Assembly (NCBI GenBank): GCA_016928395.1
Contig: JAFGKV010000114.1
Span: 1 to 64,000 of the forward strand
Length of the DNA: 64,000 nt
Direction of reading: 5' to 3'
From: Candidatus Fermentibacterota bacterium
GTDB taxonomy: Bacteria > JAFGKV01
The notes under the pieces were generated by a model. That model was not told the DNA's origin, searched no databases, and saw only the letters and a program-made list of their open reading frames with translations. This document shows positions 38,768 to 46,587 of the stretch, in pieces. Position numbers and translations under genes: made by a program. Position 1 is the first letter of the stretch; every line of letters begins with the position of its first letter.

Positions 38768-41610
38768 GGGCCGGCTCCAACGCCTTCGCCCGCCAATCGC
38801 CGCGCAGCCTCATTGGCTGGAGCCGCCAACGAATCCTGAGGGGAGAGGTAGGCCAGCCGGAGATAGAGCCTGCGTGCTTCACTGATGCTGCCCAAGGCTT
38901 CCTGAACCCGCGCGGCAATCCAGTAGACCCGTGGGGAGGGCCCGGTCGAGCGTTCAAGAAGCGGCGAAAGCCATGCCCAAGCGCTGTCGGCGCGGTCGGC
39001 GGCCAAATGCGTCTCCGCCCCGGCCAGGACTGCCTTGTCGCGCCACTCCACGCCGCCGGTGCTGGCCAGTGTCGCCCAGACGGCAATGGCCGAATCGGAG
39101 GAATCTTCAAGGGCGAAGCCCAGTTCATACCGTGCGGCGTCTCCCAGCTCGCTGCCTGGATAGAGGGCCAACATCTCTCGCAATAGCCTCGCCGCGGTAG
39201 CGGAATCCCGGGGGCGGGAGAGCCGCGCAGCCTCGTAGAGCCCCTCTGCGGCTTCGCGGGCATCGGGCCAAAGGCGAGCCAAGGACTCAAATGCCTCCTG
39301 CGCCTCGTCCACCCGCCCGGAACGGGCAAGACTCCACGCGGCACGCAGATCTGCCCAAGGCGTGCCAAGACTTCGATACAAGGGCAATGCATCCTCGTAT
39401 CGATTGAGCCCGAAAAGAAGGTCTGCCTTTGCCTGGATCAGCCCGCTCCTCCTGCTCTCGTCCTGCGCCCGATTCAGCAGGGTATCACAGAGGATGATGG
39501 CCTGCCCGGCATCCGACGACTGCAATTCCGCCCACAACGCTCCCTGGACGGCATGGGCCCACAGGTCAGAGTCAGGATAGCCTTGAACCAAGGAGAGATA
39601 CGTGGTACGGGCAGTAGCATACTCACCACGGTTATACTGACAATCTCCGATCCGATAGAGGGCATTGTCCCGCACTGTACGATCCCGTTGAAGGGCGACT
39701 ACCCGTCGGTATTCGACCTCCGCCTCGTCGAATCTGCCGGCGCGGAAGAGGGCCTCAGCCTTCTCGAACAGCGCATTGTCGGCAATGTCTTCGGTGGGCG
39801 ATGCATGGAATAGCCTGTCCAGCGTGGCAATAGCCTCATCAGTCTCACCGGCCAGCGACAGGGCCCGCCCCAGCCCCAACAAGGCTTCATCACCAATCTC
39901 GCGGCGGGCAACAATCTGGGTCGCCGCCCGGTACGATGCTGCGGCCTCGCGGTAGAGTTCCTGGGCCATGAGCACGTCCCCCGCGCGAAGAGTTGCCCTG
40001 GCAGCAGTCTCTGATCGCGGGTCGGCCGCCGCGGCTTCCCTGAAGCCCGCCAAAGCGTCGTCGTTCTTCCCCATGGAAAGAGAGGCCCATGCCCTGCCGA
40101 AGGCTGCGTCAGCCCGCTCCCGAGCCGTCGGCATGCCCGGAAGCGCCTCCCGATAGGCGGCCTCCGCCTCGGACCACCTCCCCTGACGGGCAATGGCCTC
40201 AGCTTTCCAGAATGCAATCCTGGCCGCAAGGCTGTCGTTCACCGACCCGCTGAAGGCACCGGCCAGACGCTCCACCCGATCCCATGACTCGGCACGATAA
40301 GCGGCAACCAGGGCCCGATATCCTAGATCGTGCGCCAGGTCTCCTTGCGCACGATCACGGGCATCGAGGAAGTACTCAGATGCATCGCTCCACCGGCCCT
40401 CGGCCGCCGAGATCTCAGCATAGAGAGCAAACGCCTCCACGCTGTCTCCGCGGCTGTGCAGGCGGGCCAAACCCCGGTCAAGGGTCTGCCTCGCCTCCCC
40501 CAGCCGGTTAAGATCGCGCTGGAGGCTCGCCCGAAGGAGAATGGCCCTGGCCAGCAGCGTCCGGTCGCTGATCCCGGCAGTTTCCACCGCCAGGAGCGAA
40601 TCACCCGCCCCGGGCCGATCTGTCCTCTGAAGTGCGCTGGCCAGCAGGACTGCTGCCTCGCCCCGCTCGCTGCCCTCAAGCGTGCGCATGGCGCCTGAAA
40701 GCAACGCCGACGCCTCTTTGGGCCGGTCTTCCTCCATGTACATCCACCCCAGCAGCCTCACCGATTCAAGCCCGCGCTCGGCGAGAACCGCGATGGCCTC
40801 ATCGTGCCGGCCCTGATCCCAGATGCTGCGCGCCTTGAGTTCCCGCACCACTCGCGAATCCGCTCGTTCTGGCCAGCGCCGCGCCAGTGTCTGGAGGGTT
40901 ACCTCGGTATCCGCGGGACGCTCCGTCTCCACCAATAGCCTCGCCAGGGACACTATGTCATCAGGCCGTGCATCGGGGCTGGCTACCAGCCTCGTCAAGA
41001 CGTCTCTGGCCTGCTCGTCGCGCCCCATGCGCTGCAGGGCCTCGGCCTGGCGTCGCAGTGCCCATCCGTGGAGATCACCGGCGGGAAGCTTCTGGGTTGC
41101 CTGGCTCAGGAGTTCCGCGGCGCGGGGAAACGCATCTCGCCTGAATGCCGCCTCGCCGGCCCAGTAGATAGCCTCACCTGCTCCATGAGAGGCCTCGGCG
41201 GCAGCCCGAAGATACAGGCTCTCGGCTTGAACGAACGAGCCCAGCTCGAACAGCGTCGCAGCGAGACGGAGGAGGGCTTCACCTGTCCATGGTGAGACCG
41301 GATGCGTGGCAATAAAGGATTCCAGACGTGTGCGAGCGCGTACCCATTCACCCAGTTGCACCCAGCAGTCTGCCGCCAGAAAGGCGGCTTCCTCGGCATC
41401 GGGATGTGATCGACGCTGAGCGACGAAGCGTTCGAGTTCATCAGCAGCCAGACGGTACTCGCCCTGGGAGTAAAGGTGCCGGGCGAAGTCAAGATCGAGC
41501 CGGGCACCGGCATCGGGTTGCGCGCGTAGTGGTGACACCGATGGCATGAGGACCACGAGGAGCCCGACAGCCCCGATGACCGCACCGCGGGGATGAAAAC
41601 GCCGCATCAT
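38764..41610 (-). CDS. Large exported TPR protein
   Basis: About 948 residues. Signal peptide about residues 8-32 (GAVIGAVGLLVVLMPSVSPL, cleavage near RA-QPDA). Nearly all of the rest is TPR, around twenty repeats; the first resemble the outer-membrane BamD/YbgF type (LDFARHLYSQGEYRLAADEL, HPDAEEAAFLAADCWVQLGE). Such periplasmic TPR scaffolds assemble envelope complexes. Starts at ATG 41610 or 41607 overlapping the stop of the lipoprotein gene. Its stop overlaps the barrel-like gene. A scaffold for the TonB-linked complex is a reasonable inference. Confidence 0.8.
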   Translation of the reverse strand: MMRRFHPRGAVIGAVGLLVVLMPSVSPLRAQPDAGARLDLDFARHLYSQGEYRLAADELERFVAQRRSHPDAEEAAFLAADCWVQLGEWVRARTRLESFIATHPVSPWTGEALLRLAATLFELGSFVQAESLYLRAAAEASHGAGEAIYWAGEAAFRRDAFPRAAELLSQATQKLPAGDLHGWALRRQAEALQRMGRDEQARDVLTRLVASPDARPDDIVSLARLLVETERPADTEVTLQTLARRWPERADSRVVRELKARSIWDQGRHDEAIAVLAERGLESVRLLGWMYMEEDRPKEASALLSGAMRTLEGSERGEAAVLLASALQRTDRPGAGDSLLAVETAGISDRTLLARAILLRASLQRDLNRLGEARQTLDRGLARLHSRGDSVEAFALYAEISAAEGRWSDASEYFLDARDRAQGDLAHDLGYRALVAAYRAESWDRVERLAGAFSGSVNDSLAARIAFWKAEAIARQGRWSEAEAAYREALPGMPTARERADAAFGRAWASLSMGKNDDALAGFREAAAADPRSETAARATLRAGDVLMAQELYREAAASYRAATQIVARREIGDEALLGLGRALSLAGETDEAIATLDRLFHASPTEDIADNALFEKAEALFRAGRFDEAEVEYRRVVALQRDRTVRDNALYRIGDCQYNRGEYATARTTYLSLVQGYPDSDLWAHAVQGALWAELQSSDAGQAIILCDTLLNRAQDESRRSGLIQAKADLLFGLNRYEDALPLYRSLGTPWADLRAAWSLARSGRVDEAQEAFESLARLWPDAREAAEGLYEAARLSRPRDSATAARLLREMLALYPGSELGDAARYELGFALEDSSDSAIAVWATLASTGGVEWRDKAVLAGAETHLAADRADSAWAWLSPLLERSTGPSPRVYWIAARVQEALGSISEARRLYLRLAYLSPQDSLAAPANEAARRLAGEGVGAGP

Positions 41611-42212
41611 TCGCTCGTGACAAAGAAGAGGGCCAGCAACGTGCCTACCACGCCGGCGACCACCATGGGCGCCACCACACCTGGCGACGTAGGCACTGCT
41701 GCCGAAGGTGTGAAAACAGGATCGGACAACCCTGCCAATTCGACGGCCGGTGTCCACTCCTGCCGGCGGTCCACGGCCCTGGTGCTGGCAATCACGTCGC
41801 CGCCCGGCCCGAGCAGCCGCGCCACCAGACTACACGACCCATCGCGCAGAACCCAGGGTTTCATCATGATCCCCCGTCGGTCAACTTTCCGATGGCGAAC
41901 CCCCAACTCCACGATGCGCACGTGGAGTGTGTGGGTCGTGGAGTCACGTCCACTCTCCCGCAGCGCAAATCCGCGACCCAGCAGCTCGCCCTCCAGCAAT
42001 GAACGCACAAGCCATGCGCCTTCGCCCCCGCCCGTCATCTCAAGACTGAGGCCTTCTTGTGGGTACGCCTTACATAGTGCGGTCACGCTGTCCACCGCGA
42101 CGGCAGCCGCCCTGCTCACCATCTCGAGATCGGTAGGCTGCGGACGAAGCTGGGCAGAACCGGATGCGCAGGCCAGGAACCCCAACCCGACCAAGGCGAG
42201 GTAGCGCCTCAC
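41607..42212 (-). CDS. Lipoprotein with a C-terminal transmembrane segment, function unknown
   Basis: A 201-residue protein. RRYLALVGLGFLACASG is a lipoprotein signal with lipobox LAC (cysteine about residue 15). The core (about 30-165) has EGAWLVRSLLEGELLGRGFAL, and HTLHVRIVELGVRHRKVDRR, which recall periplasmic lipoproteins with a GNA1162/CsgG-like alpha-beta fold, but I cannot assign it. The last 20 residues (PMVVAGVVGTLLALFFVTSE) form a hydrophobic helix, unusual for a lipoprotein. GTG start overlaps the upstream stop, and its stop overlaps the TPR gene. Confidence 0.65.
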   Translation of the reverse strand: MRRYLALVGLGFLACASGSAQLRPQPTDLEMVSRAAAVAVDSVTALCKAYPQEGLSLEMTGGGEGAWLVRSLLEGELLGRGFALRESGRDSTTHTLHVRIVELGVRHRKVDRRGIMMKPWVLRDGSCSLVARLLGPGGDVIASTRAVDRRQEWTPAVELAGLSDPVFTPSAAVPTSPGVVAPMVVAGVVGTLLALFFVTSE

Positions 42213-42727
42213 GGCTCCTGCTCCAGATCATACAAGTCGGTAATACGGAAGCGATCGTCGGCGCACCTCGTAATCACAAACTCCGCCCAGAAGTAGCCGA
42301 CGCCTTTCTCGAAAAGCTGGTCGGCGGTCTCCCAGACGAGTAGATCGCACTCTCGGTACAAACGCCACGTCTCCGGATCGTCGCTGATTCTGGTCGCATA
42401 GTCTCCCACCATGGTCAGCTCGATGTGATCCATGGTGCTGAACATCTTGCGGTGCATCCGCTCCTCCTCCACCTTGCCCCAGGAAGGCGCCGGCCAGATG
42501 TCGTTCACGTCGCGGGGGACCAGATGGAACTCAAAGGTGTCCACGAGGCATTCCAAGTAGCGGTCGATATCTTTGCGTTGATAGGCGTTGGCCAGTTGCA
42601 CGACGACGCCTGCAGGGGTTGCCAGCAAATCCTGGGGGTCACCATCATCCTTGTCCGGGTCAAAGATGCAACCGGCAAGGCATAGGGCCGCCACCGGCAG
42701 GATCACGCCCACTTTCCATCTGGTCAT
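42209..42727 (-). CDS. Lipoprotein, NTF2-like fold possible
   Basis: A 172-residue protein with a classical lipobox LAGC (MTRWKVGVILPVAALCLAGC; cysteine 20), then an acidic linker DPDKDDGDPQD and a domain opening TPAGVVVQLANAYQRKDIDR. That opening, with YLECLVDTFEFHLV, resembles NTF2/SnoaL-type domains. Aspartate residues right after the cysteine (CIFDPD) are not at +2, so outer-membrane sorting is expected. ATG 42727 overlaps the TGA of the AAA+ gene (ATGA). No function can be given. Confidence 0.72.
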   Translation of the reverse strand: MTRWKVGVILPVAALCLAGCIFDPDKDDGDPQDLLATPAGVVVQLANAYQRKDIDRYLECLVDTFEFHLVPRDVNDIWPAPSWGKVEEERMHRKMFSTMDHIELTMVGDYATRISDDPETWRLYRECDLLVWETADQLFEKGVGYFWAEFVITRCADDRFRITDLYDLEQEP

Positions 42728-44322
42728 GGCTCCTCCTTATCCTCTGAGTTACCCGCGGACTTCGACCGGTTTGAACCCGTAGGCAGCGGGGGTTCACGGT
42801 GGGCATACGTGGTCTTGATCATCGCATCAAGGTAGGCACGGGGATCTTTGCATGCCGCGAGGCCAAGTCGCAGGCTCCTCTTACCCGCCAACTGCAGGCC
42901 GTACTCCAAGTCCGCGAACCGCTCCTGGCAGAATGCCTTGACATCCTGACCATCCTGCGTTGCGCGGTCAATGATCCAGCGACGAGCCGGGGGAGTAATA
43001 TCGATTCGGATCCCGGTGCGTTCCCGAAACTGGCTCGCAAAGACCTCAAGCAGCCCTTTCACCAGCACCTGCCGAAGATCTCCCTCGGGATCAAGAACTG
43101 TGTCCTTCGTCACCACGACCCGGGGAATTCCGGAACCGGGGATTCCATGCTCGAAGGGCAGTAGGCATCGCTCCAGAATCGACTTCAGGCCCCGAGCGCC
43201 AGTCCCCTCGGCGGACGCACGATGGGCGATCTCCCGGTATGCATCATCGGCAAACTCCAGGGTTACCCCATAGGATGCGAAGTCCCGTATCTTGCCTTGC
43301 GTGAGTGGGCTCAGCGGAGTCCTGAGGATCTCCAGGAGCTTATCTTCATCCAACGGGTGGAACACCACGACGATGGGAAGCCTGCCGATGAACTCCGGTT
43401 CAAACCCGTACGCGATAAGGTCTTCAGAGCGAACCTGGGAGAGAATCCAAAACGGATTCTCAAACTTCGCCTCTTCAGTAGACTCGAAGCCGATGACCCG
43501 TTTGCGCAGGCGACGGCGTATGATATCGTCCAGCCCGACAAACGCACCGCTCATGATGAAGAGTATGTTGCGGGTGTTAATCTTCTTCCGGTGTACGCGG
43601 CCCGTGCGCTGGGCCTCCATCATCGCCTCCATCTGACTGGCCAGATCGAATGGCGCCCGCAGATCGACTTCCGTCTCCTCCATGAGCTTCAGCAGGTTCC
43701 GCTGCACACCCGTACGGGACACATCCGGTCCCTGTGTGACACCACTGGCCGCGATTTTGTCGATTTCGTCAAGATAGATGATCCCATGCTCCGCCAGAGA
43801 AACCATACCGTTGGCCTGGTGGGCCAGATCCCGGACCAACTGCTCGACATCGCCACCCACGTACCCGGTCTCGCTGAACTTGGTGGCGTCACCCTTGACG
43901 AACGGCACCCCCAGTTCTTCGGCAATCAGCCTGACGATGTAGGTCTTGCCCACACCCGTCGGGCCGATCATGAGCATATTCGCCTTCACCTCCCCCACGA
44001 GACGCCGCTCAGCAGAGGCCGATTCCCAGGCTACCCTGTGAAAATGCGTACAGACCTTCGTTGCCATGGCCCTGGTAGCCTCGCCCTGCCCGATGACGAA
44101 CTGCCGGAGACTGCCTTCCAGGCCGGCAGGCAACACGTCGAACCGAATCCTCTGGGGTTCATCCTCCGGCTCCTCCGCCTTCGGTGGCGCCGGACGCGCC
44201 GCAGGCATCATGACCTTCACACCGTACTGGTCACCGATAAAGCCCTGCAGCTTCTCCTGGAGTTTCTCCAGGACACGCTCGAAGCCCTCGGCACCCTCTT
44301 CCCTTGTCGTCTCGTCACTCAT
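42724..44322 (-). CDS. ClpX-like AAA+ ATPase lacking the zinc-binding domain
   Basis: A 532-residue protein starting at ATG 44322 with AGGAAGG six bases upstream. The N-terminal zinc domain of ClpX is replaced by a coiled segment (about 12-28, GFERVLEKLQEKLQGF) and a Pro-rich linker. AAA+ motifs are intact: Walker A GPTGVGKT (120-127), pore loop GYVG (153-156), Walker B LDEID (184-188), PEFIGRLP (309-316) and sensor-2 GARGLK (375-380). IGF (277-279) sits where ClpX binds ClpP. After the small domain an extra C-terminal region of about 110 residues follows. First gene of the operon, so it may control levels of envelope precursors. Normal ClpX is presumably elsewhere. Confidence 0.85.
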   Translation of the reverse strand: MSDETTREEGAEGFERVLEKLQEKLQGFIGDQYGVKVMMPAARPAPPKAEEPEDEPQRIRFDVLPAGLEGSLRQFVIGQGEATRAMATKVCTHFHRVAWESASAERRLVGEVKANMLMIGPTGVGKTYIVRLIAEELGVPFVKGDATKFSETGYVGGDVEQLVRDLAHQANGMVSLAEHGIIYLDEIDKIAASGVTQGPDVSRTGVQRNLLKLMEETEVDLRAPFDLASQMEAMMEAQRTGRVHRKKINTRNILFIMSGAFVGLDDIIRRRLRKRVIGFESTEEAKFENPFWILSQVRSEDLIAYGFEPEFIGRLPIVVVFHPLDEDKLLEILRTPLSPLTQGKIRDFASYGVTLEFADDAYREIAHRASAEGTGARGLKSILERCLLPFEHGIPGSGIPRVVVTKDTVLDPEGDLRQVLVKGLLEVFASQFRERTGIRIDITPPARRWIIDRATQDGQDVKAFCQERFADLEYGLQLAGKRSLRLGLAACKDPRAYLDAMIKTTYAHREPPLPTGSNRSKSAGNSEDKEEP

Positions 44323-44831
44323 CTGCATCCTTCCTATGGCGAGCCCGTGGCATGGGCACAATCGTAGCGGCCGCACTCAGAAGGCATGCGTTCTCCACCC
44401 GAGACGCTGCGATGCGTGCCACGCCCGCCTGTTCCTGCCCAGGCCCACGTTCTCAATCTGCCTACCCATTGTCAGGCCAAGCGGTTCCGTGGCATGCGCC
44501 CTGGGAGGGAAGGGCCTTCGGATGGCAGGTTGCCCGCTTCACTGGCAGTCAGGGTCCGGGGACGCCGTCTCTCCTAGTTTCACTCACGGAATGCGGTATC
44601 ACCGGGCCCGGCTCCTCTCCCGCGCCAGCGGCCGCGGCGTGAGGGCCACATCTAACACCAGCAGGTCATTCTCGTCAGCATTACCGGCAGTTGGATTCGC
44701 TTCCGGGTGGCTTGACGGAGAGGCACCCGTTGCCCTGCTTGCGTGTCACGTACGAACTACCCTTGATGGAGGGTCATGGCACCCTCGTCTGCGGGCATTC
44801 ACGCCGGGCCTCAATGGAGTGGAGCGTTTCC
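44323..44831. other. 509-base divergent intergenic region
   Basis: It separates the minus-strand eleven-gene operon from the plus-strand secreted protein at 44832, so the promoter of the large operon must lie here. Open frames across it look like random high-GC translation. I see no clear sigma-54 element, tRNA or long hairpin, and I cannot place a convincing -35/-10 pair by eye. Confidence 0.45.
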
Positions 44832-45902
44832 ATGAGATGCGCATTCGCAGCGATGAGTACTCTCCTTCTTGCCTTCGAAGCCTCGCCGGCCGATACACCG
44901 CTGGTGTACCGCAAGATGTGGGAGCCGAAGCAGCGGGCCTTTTCCTTTCTCGCACCTGACGGTTGGAAGGTCGAAGGAGGCATGTTCTACATCGACCCCA
45001 TGCAGACGAATGGCCCGGGCAATACGATGGAACCAAAATGCGATATGCTGATCAAGAAGGACGATGTGGGAACCGTGATGCTTCACTGGGTCCCCAGCTA
45101 CAACTACGCCGACCTCCGGGCGCCGCAATTCGCCATGGGAGCAGGGTACTTTCCATGGGGCTCATACTACCAGGGCATGCTGGTCAAGCCGCTGCCCACG
45201 GTGGACGAATTCCTTGAAGAGGTCTTCGCCTACTACCATCCGCAGGTCAGGGACGCGAAGACAGTGGATCGCAAGAGCCTCCCCGAGTTGATCGCCTACG
45301 AGCGGAAGGTCTACGAGCCCTCTGAGATACTCGCTCGTCAGATGGGATACCCCGGCGTCGGCATAGACGCGGGCATGCTCGTCAAGGAGTACTCTGAAAG
45401 CGGCGTCGGCTACACCGAGGCACTGGCCTGCGCCATCATCGACCTGCGCTGGACCGGGGCCATGTGGACAAATCAGTACACCCTTCGGCTCCGTTCGCCC
45501 GCAACCGAAGCGGACCGGTGGCGCCCGGTGCTTGACCATATCAGACAATCCACCACGGTGAACCCCCAGTGGCTCGCCCAGGTGCAGCGAGCCGTAGCGC
45601 AGCGCGGGGAGAGCTGGAGGGAGACCCAACGCCATCTCAACAGGATCGACCAGGAGATATGGGAGCACCGAGCGCAGACCCATGCCGAGATCCGGCATGA
45701 GGACTACCTGTTCCTCAGCGGCCAGGAGGAGTATGTCAATCCGTTCACCAAAGAGGTTGAGCAGGACACGAATGCGTACACATGCCGCTGGACCAATGGA
45801 TCGGGCGACATGATCTACTCCGATGATGACCGGTATGACCCCAACAAGGTCCGCGAGTTGAACCATGTGGAATGGAAGCTGACCCCCGTGAGGCCTCGAT
45901 AG
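44832..45902 (+). CDS. Secreted protein of unknown function
   Basis: A 356-residue protein from ATG 44832 with TGGAG seven bases before. Signal peptide MRCAFAAMSTLLLAFEASPA. The mature part starts TPLVYRKMWEPKQRAFSFLA and continues PDGWKVEGGMFYID. The C-terminal third contains QRHLNRIDQEIWEHRAQTHA and a region rich in Asp and Tyr (SGDMIYSDDDRYDPNK). The overall pattern (an AFSFLAPDGWKVEGG opening and an EEYVNPFTKEVEQDT tail) recalls uncharacterised bacterial secreted proteins; I know no function. The next gene starts ten bases later. Confidence 0.7.
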   Translation: MRCAFAAMSTLLLAFEASPADTPLVYRKMWEPKQRAFSFLAPDGWKVEGGMFYIDPMQTNGPGNTMEPKCDMLIKKDDVGTVMLHWVPSYNYADLRAPQFAMGAGYFPWGSYYQGMLVKPLPTVDEFLEEVFAYYHPQVRDAKTVDRKSLPELIAYERKVYEPSEILARQMGYPGVGIDAGMLVKEYSESGVGYTEALACAIIDLRWTGAMWTNQYTLRLRSPATEADRWRPVLDHIRQSTTVNPQWLAQVQRAVAQRGESWRETQRHLNRIDQEIWEHRAQTHAEIRHEDYLFLSGQEEYVNPFTKEVEQDTNAYTCRWTNGSGDMIYSDDDRYDPNKVRELNHVEWKLTPVRPR

Positions 45903-45911
45903 GAGGATGGC

Positions 45912-46337
45912 ATGAGACCCGAGTTCTTCGCTTTGCTGACCGCCATCGCCTGGGGAGTCGGCGGCTACTTCGAGAAGAAGGGACTGCACGCGGGGAACCT
46001 GTCGCCACAGGTCGGCATCACCCTGCGCACTGCCGTAGCTTTGGTGGTTCTGGGCTTCATCAGTGCGTCCCAGTGGAAGTCTCTTGCCCACGCCGGCACC
46101 AAAGCTCTAGTCCTGATGATCGTCGGAGGCGGGATCGTGGCGGGCAGCGTCGGCATGCTGTGCTTCTATGCCGCCATCAAGGGCGCACCCTTGAGCCGGG
46201 TCATGCCCATCGCCTTCACCTCTCCCCTCTTCGGGGCGCTGATGGGGTTCGCGCTGGGCGGCGAAGCATTCACCCTTCGGGCCGTCATGGGCATTGCCAT
46301 GACCGTGGGAGGCATCGCGCTGCTGACGGCCCGATAG
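45912..46337 (+). CDS. Half-size EamA/EmrE-type transporter
   Basis: A 141-residue protein with four transmembrane helices and the EamA fold: EFFALLTAIAWGVGGYFEKK at the N-terminus, then VGITLRTAVALVVLGFIS, FYAAIKGAPLSRVMPIAFTSPLFGALMG, and GIAMTVGGIALLTAR at the end. Full-length EamA proteins have ten helices in two halves, whereas one half must dimerise, as in EmrE. The substrate is not predictable. AGGAGG lies six bases before ATG 45912. It is probably co-transcribed with the secreted protein before it. Confidence 0.85.
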   Translation: MRPEFFALLTAIAWGVGGYFEKKGLHAGNLSPQVGITLRTAVALVVLGFISASQWKSLAHAGTKALVLMIVGGGIVAGSVGMLCFYAAIKGAPLSRVMPIAFTSPLFGALMGFALGGEAFTLRAVMGIAMTVGGIALLTAR

Positions 46338-46377
46338 CGCACAGAAGCGCGTGCCAGGGCTGATGTCCATGCATCCG

Positions 46378-46403
46378 GGACTATTCTACTAGTAGAATAG
46401 TCC
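46378..46403. repeat. Perfect 26-bp palindrome
   Basis: GGACTATTCTACT at 46378-46390 is followed by its exact reverse complement to 46403, with CTAG at the centre. It is AT-rich in a GC-rich genome. It lies between the ends of the convergent transporter and beta-helix genes. As RNA it gives an 11-bp stem with loop CUAG, a possible bidirectional terminator without T-run. As DNA it could bind a dimeric protein or be an element end. Confidence 0.8.
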
Positions 46404-46490
46404 TCCATCACGAGATTCCGGCTCACAACCGCAAGCAAAGCGCTGTAGGAGGGCCTTCAGGCCCGACGCATCTCGCTGTTCAGGCCCGGC

Positions 46491-46507
46491 ATCCAGCAAT
46501 GCTGGAT
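46491..46507. terminator. Short inverted repeat, possible terminator
   Basis: ATCCAGCAATGCTGGAT is self-complementary except for its central base. It lies in the same convergent gap as the 26-bp palindrome, 80 bases from the end of the minus-strand beta-helix gene. Short stem and no T-run, so a low call. The rest of 46338-46587 shows nothing. Confidence 0.3.
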
Positions 46508-46587
46508 CAGGCGCCATACAATGCGACGCAACCGTGGGGAGCACGACCTGGCCGGAATCACCCCTTTCGATCGAACTCCGGCGAGTC

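Noticed and set aside
42724-44322. Housekeeping ClpX
   Set aside because: No zinc-binding domain, an extra C-terminal region, and no clpP or lon next to it.
43222-44367. A 381-codon plus-strand frame
   Set aside because: It is the exact antisense of the ClpX-like gene, whose AAA+ motifs are unmistakable.
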